DNA of 64,000 nt, taken from positions 434,001-498,000 of the forward strand of contig JAHNUO010000011.1 of the NCBI GenBank assembly GCA_019787685.1. Direction: 5' to 3'. The translations under genes and the position numbers were made by a program. This DNA is from Chiua virens. Its lineage: Eukaryota > Basidiomycota > Agaricomycetes > Boletales > Boletaceae. This document shows positions 59,380 to 64,000 of the stretch, in pieces (within the stretch, counting starts at the first letter, position 1; each line of letters opens with the position of its first letter). The notes beneath the pieces were generated by a model. The model searched no databases and was not told where the DNA came from. It saw nothing but the letters and a program-made list of their open reading frames with translations.

Positions 59380-61487
59380 CTAGTTCTGATGGCCCCTGAG
59401 GATTGCAATGTAAAGCCATTCCATGAATGGTTTGAGGCCCTGAAAGTAGGGAATGAAATGATGCAGTGGAACATGAGTGGTGAGTTTACCAGTTTTTATA
59501 CTCCAGAGGCCCTTGACCTGAGAGAGTGTTTCACAGTCTGCCCATACAGATCCAGATGAGTACATAGACTATGTACTCAAGATCATGCTTTGGCTCGTGA
59601 GTGATGTTAGTTCCAGTGACTGAGCCAAATAAACACAAGATATCAAGGGCCATGAAGGGAATTGCTCCCTAGGTAATACATTAGTACAATGGGTTACCCA
59701 ACTCATAACGAATTGGAATTTACATACTGTTCACTCACCTTTGGATACAGGGTGGTTTGGTCCATGAACTTGGCATAATCAAAATCAATCAGGAGACCAT
59801 GGTGATATTTATGCTCCTGGAGTAGCTTCTCTCTCCCTGACAGATACTCATGGATCCCTTTATCATTTGACTGAATTGGCCAGAATTCAGAATTATAGTC
59901 AAAGACATAGCTCATTGTATTTTTGATGCTAACATCCCAATGGAGAATTTCACATTGGTTGATGAGCAATTTGTGAACTGATTATTCTATTAGCATCCTA
60001 GACCCAAATTGTATGAGTAAAACTCACTGTTGAGAATATCAATTAACATGCTGACAAGTTCTTGAAGGAATGCAAATATCTCCAGAGAGACACCAACAGG
60101 TATGAGGACTAAGTGCTGATGAATGTGAAGCTCAGGTTGCTCATCTCCAGGTAGATAGCTCAGTATGTGCCCAAGCCAGCATAATCTAGTTAAGTTGTCT
60201 TTTTTCCCAACCTGAACCATCCTCACCATGACAAGTTTAGGAATTCCATGCATCAAACCTGGCTCTTTGATTCATTTCAACATCTCCTCTTCAGTCATAG
60301 CCCACCCATTGCAGGTCCAAGAGATCTTGACGGCATACTGCTTGCCATCTAACATGACAGCAAGCAGAGTGTGGCCCTTCCATGGATCATGTTGCTTCTG
60401 AAAGAAGGCATATGACTTCAAATGTCTTGTTGCCAACTTTGATTGTTGACCAAACATGGAGTCAAGTCACAAGTGGGATGACAGAAGAATAGAAAAGTGT
60501 AGGATCATATCCAAGGAGATTATCAGGCATGAAGGCTAACATGTCAATAACACAGACAAGGTATTGGGCAGAGCTGGGAATGGAATATCTATGAGACTGA
60601 ACATGGCCAGCATGGTTGAATAGGTGAAGATGGAAATATGATCAGAAGATGGACAATGTGATGACAAAATGGTGATCTGGTTGCATTGCAAAGATAGCAT
60701 AGGTTTTCCTCACAACCTGCTTGGCTATCTGGGTGAATTCATCGCTGCCATTCATCTCAAGGAATGATACAATGTTATGCCATGAGTCTGGCCCAGTAGG
60801 ATCAAATGGGTCCTTCTGGAGGAGAGTGACATCAGGCTTCATCTTTATATCTAGTTCTGTGGCAAAGATTTCATAGCAACTTCTACAGACCAGATACATT
60901 GTGCATGTGCAAGCATTTTCATGCTTGATCTTGTATTAATCCTCTGGGAAGATGGGACTAGGCTGTGAAGAGCTCCAACAATGCTACTGAGCCACACTGC
61001 CACCTTGCCCTTCTCCAAACCAGGTTTTGGCAAGTAAATGATCTGCTCAGTCTCAACCACCAAGTCCATGTTGAGATTCTCCACTGGCCTCATGATCATT
61101 AATATCCACTTCTGATTCTTGCTGCGTGGTGGTCAGTTCTGAGCTTCTAAGGTTTGGGTTAACTTTTGATTGTGTGGCCTCCTGGAACATGTTGCAGGCT
61201 AAGAATCTGGAGAAAACTAAAGGATATATGGTAGGAATATTGGTTGCCAGCAGTTTGAGTGGGTGTCATAAAGGTGTGTTCCATTATGTTTCAGTTCTGA
61301 GAGAGTTGGAACTTCCCCCTTCTAACTTCCCAAAAGGACTTGTAAAAATCTTGATCCTATCCCACAGTGGTTCTTTCTTGATGAGCTCATTTTGAAGGTC
61401 TTTATCTAGCGGCACTGCTTGGTAAAGCTTTACAGATGTCAGAATTGACTCTGTTTTCAGAATGAAGGGTGTAAATGACAGCAACAT
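59380..61487 (-). pseudogene. FunK1-type (fungal) protein kinase, decayed
   Basis: Minus-strand blocks in family order: N-terminal region (61487-61284; LYQAVPLDKDLQNELIKK), MKPDVTLLQKDPFDP and IVSFLEMNGSDEF with IAKQVVRKTYAIFAMQPDH (60860-60650), RHLKSYAFFQKQHDPWKGHT and YAVKISWTCNGWAMTEEEML (60430-60275), GIPKLVMVRMVQVGKKDN (60250-60195), the catalytic loop ILHWDVSIKNTM (family HRD-x-S-x-x-N; here HWD) at about 59945-59910, GLLIDFDYA (DFD in place of DLD/DFG) at about 59795, and a C-terminal MEWLYIAILRGHQN ending at 59380. The Lys of YAVK and Asp residues remain. A TGA between MLK and IKEPGLMHG and breaks between other blocks mark it as a pseudogene. Confidence 0.75.
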
Positions 61488-61802
61488 AATGCATTTCTAG
61501 GAGGCAGAGTGATGGGAGTGATTGTTTGAGCACAGGAGGAGGATCTTAGACTTCACACAAAAACTACACCAGATCAGAACTCTGCAACTAAACCACAAAC
61601 AAAGCCAATGATTGACAGAACTTAGTTATACCAAGTCAACTATTGTGCAGTGAGCAAGTAGTAAAATGATTTGTTCCAGTACTTATTGAGCCAGAAAATG
61701 ATAGAATGTTCATAGCTGGTATGACAGTTTAGGTGTGGATTGGCTGTTTTACTAAAGTATGGGATAATCTATGCAGATGAATGAATATGACTTAAAGGAA
61801 TC

Positions 61803-62084
61803 ATGTTCCCAATACATGAGCTGTCCCATCTTATTGCATGCTTTAAGGAGTGTAAACCCAATGCAAAATCCATTTCAGGAGCAGGATTGAAGCATTGTAC
61901 ATATGTATGCAAAAATTGTGTTGATCCTGTGTATGTAGAATATAAGCCTGAGTTGGACTGCCATATGCTCTTGAGTGAAATCAGTAATATAGAATGCAGT
62001 GATGATATGAAATATAGCATACCATTTAAGCCACCAGTGGGCCAGGTACTACTCACTGTTGGGCTGAAGACCATAGAATCATAA
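61803..62084 (+). other. open frame of unknown origin, truncated by a tandem duplication
   Basis: 93 codons, from MFPIHELSHLIACFKECKPN, with a Cys pattern (HCTYVCKNCVDPVYVEY) that could bind metal. Its last third lies in the first unit of the 86-base duplication at 62003-62174. Not recognised. Confidence 0.35.
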
Positions 62085-62174
62085 CAGCTGATATGAAATA
62101 TAGCATACCATTTAAGCCACCAGTGGGCCAGGTACTACTCACTGTTGGGCTGAAGACCACAGAATCATAACAGC
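62003..62174. repeat. 86-base perfect tandem duplication
   Basis: Units 62003-62088 and 62089-62174 (start TGATATGAAATATAGCATAC) differ at a single position (CCATAG / CCACAG). Such identity in an otherwise decayed region means a recent event. Confidence 0.9.
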
Positions 62175-62639
62175 CTTGAGGATAATGCTGTGAGGGAGGA
62201 GAAATTATCAGTATTTGTGCAGGCTCCACTACTTCTGTCTCGTGTCAATTGTGTAGTTGGACTCATATTTTCAACCAGATCTGCAAAATTTCTATTGAAA
62301 GGGTACAGTGAAAAGGAAGCAATCTCCACCCCATCACCTCATGGGGCTTTCCATTCAAACAATGATCCACACATCCTCTAATAGTATCACAGAGGTTGGG
62401 AAGTCCAAAAGATTCCAAAGTATCAGCTACATATGGTCATGCTTGAGGAGGGCTTGAAAGCTAGGTGAATGGCTGGAGAAGGATAAGAATGTTCATAGGG
62501 GCTGTGGGATATGGGTAGAAGTATTGCTAGTGAGCTCGTGAGCAATTTTGAAATAGTCCACAATTTTACAAGTCAGGGTACTGTAGAGTGAGTCGTTCTG
62601 TGTCTCTTCATCTAGTTCATGCTCCTGGCTGTCAATGTC

Positions 62640-62683
62640 ATTGCTGTTGCTGTTGTTGTTGTTGTTATTATTATTATTACCAT
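62640..62683. repeat. TTG/TTA microsatellite
   Basis: A run of GTT units passing into ATT units (about 14 triplets) around TGTTGTTGTTGTTGTTATTA. Confidence 0.85.
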
Positions 62684-63215
62684 GGTCATTGAAGTGGTGG
62701 TCAACACTGAGCGTACTCACAATCTGTGTTGTGAGGTCACATTGGAAGTATTTATCAACATGGTCAAGGTGACAGCCTGTTACTGTGTGTATTTCCTATT
62801 CTGTGCCCAATACTGCTCCAGGCACACATCTCAGCACAGCACTTATGCTCTCAGAGGGTTGCTACAAACCACTATGTTTTGGTATCACATTTTGGTATTA
62901 TAGTTGGACTCATTGACAGAAATTCATATAGCTTCTCTAGTTTCCCTAGCTGCTGCATCAGTCCCTGCATATTTGAAGTGTTGCCATGTGCAGGGCCAAT
63001 TTGCCCACTGGCAGATATGATGTGATGTAGTTCACAAAGTAATGCACAGAGGTGGCATTCTTCCTCTACACTATCCAACTTTCTAACCCCCTGCCTCTAG
63101 ACAGTGCTACTAAAGACACCAAACACCTTTCCTTTTTCTCCATCCACATGTTCACCCTGATGGTTCATGAATAGCAATCAGAGGACTCAACACAAAATTA
63201 CAAATGTAGAGCACC

Positions 63216-63710
63216 ATGCTTATACTTAACCCTGCTTCAGAGCTATCAACCCATCCACTAACATATCTTTGCATGCTCAGCATGCACACAGGGCCTGTGC
63301 TCACTGTAACATGGGCATATTCCTGGAGATTAGCTAGCAATGGCAATGATGAGATTGTCATGATCTGGGATCTTGATTCATGCATATACTGTCATCCACA
63401 ATGTCCTTCTCACCAGTGGCTACCAAACAGGTTGGGCTGTGGCAAGGTATTTGGTTCCAATGAGATCAACATTGAAAACCAGAAGCTAATGAAATGGCTA
63501 CCAGGCCATAAAAGTGATCAGTTTTCCTCCCATGAAATGTTTGTTCTACACATGGATTGTTTTCAGATGTGCACATTGCATTTAAAAAAAAAACATTATT
63601 TGATGTCTAGTGAGGCAGGCCCCATATCAGATTGGACTCAACAGTCATTGTGTGTAATACTCTGGGTAAGATGGATATTGACAAGCCCTCAATTGCTTCC
63701 AAGTAACTAA
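63216..63710 (+). pseudogene. WD40-repeat protein fragment
   Basis: The segment MHTGPVLTVTWAYSWRLASN, GNDEIVMIWDLDS is a full WD40 blade (HTG...WD). The rest of the frame, including a poly-A-derived KKK, has no second clean blade, and no start or flanking blades are open around it. A fragment of a WD40 protein, possibly of the NACHT/WD40 or cell-cycle type; which one cannot be said. Confidence 0.45.
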
Positions 63711-64000
63711 TACATGTGATGCAACATGACTTTAGAGTAGACATGAAAGCTGGATCAACACAATGAATTTGTTAATGGAGTTTGTTTCAATCATGTGGGT
63801 GAAGTTATGGCTACTCAGTCAGATGACAAACCGTCAAAATCTGGCTTAGATATGCCTGATAGTACATCCTATCACTGTCTCAGGTTTGTGCATTGACCAT
63901 CCATTCTTCCATGAATTAACCCCACCACTATGCTAGTTGTCATTACATACATTACCCATGGCCTTTGGACTTCTGAGACCAGTTTGATTGGTCACAAAAA

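Overview
The window reads as nuclear DNA of an agaricomycete basidiomycete. The host genes have many short GT-AG introns of about 45-90 bases. The gene set includes a RING-IBR-RING ligase with a CCCH finger, a KAR5/Tht1 karyogamy protein, and a FunK1-type kinase remnant. The mobile elements are chromodomain Ty3/gypsy and hAT elements of the kind common in Rhizoctonia/Ceratobasidiaceae. That genus is an inference from family resemblance, not a demonstrated identity.

Bases 1 to about 26,500 are a CpG-rich, gene-dense compartment. In order: the 3' end of a Ser/Pro-rich gene; a CCCH-RRM-RBR ubiquitin ligase gene (minus) with two internal frame breaks; a stretch carrying a diverged duplicate of part of that locus; a KAR5/Tht1 nuclear-fusion gene (minus); 2.8 kb without a recognisable gene; a coiled-coil basidiomycete protein (minus); S-adenosylhomocysteine hydrolase (12 exons, intact); a La-motif RNA-binding protein; an MFS transporter; a broken ORT1/ARG11-like mitochondrial carrier; a secreted GPI-anchor-like protein; and a small unknown protein. 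Several of these genes carry one-base frame breaks exactly where homology continues in another frame.

From about 26,500 to the end the sequence is AT-richer, visibly poor in CG dinucleotides, and made almost wholly of transposon remains. Three LTR families are present. LTR-1 (TGTTACAA...GTAACA) belongs to a chromodomain gypsy element, copies A and B. LTR-2 (TGTTACAATC...TTGTTTCA) belongs to a second chromodomain gypsy element, D. LTR-3 (TGTTAGGG...TGACA on the minus strand) is represented by one LTR beside a purine tract and one solo LTR. Between 37.2 and 55.7 kb they are nested: an LTR-1 fragment, then a hAT element split by gypsy copy B, which is itself split by gypsy D (opposite strand), which holds a solo LTR-3 and a hAT-type MITE. 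Beyond this lie decayed cellular-type genes: a DUF6532-like locus, a FunK1 kinase, and a WD40 fragment.

The strongest mechanistic signals are two. First, both gypsy families appear to self-prime reverse transcription: the sequence just inside the 5' LTR is complementary to the predicted 5' end of their own RNA. Second, element inactivation is dominated by CpG transitions, with CGA turned into TGA stops, and with the same catalytic Asp of reverse transcriptase turned into Asn in two unrelated elements.
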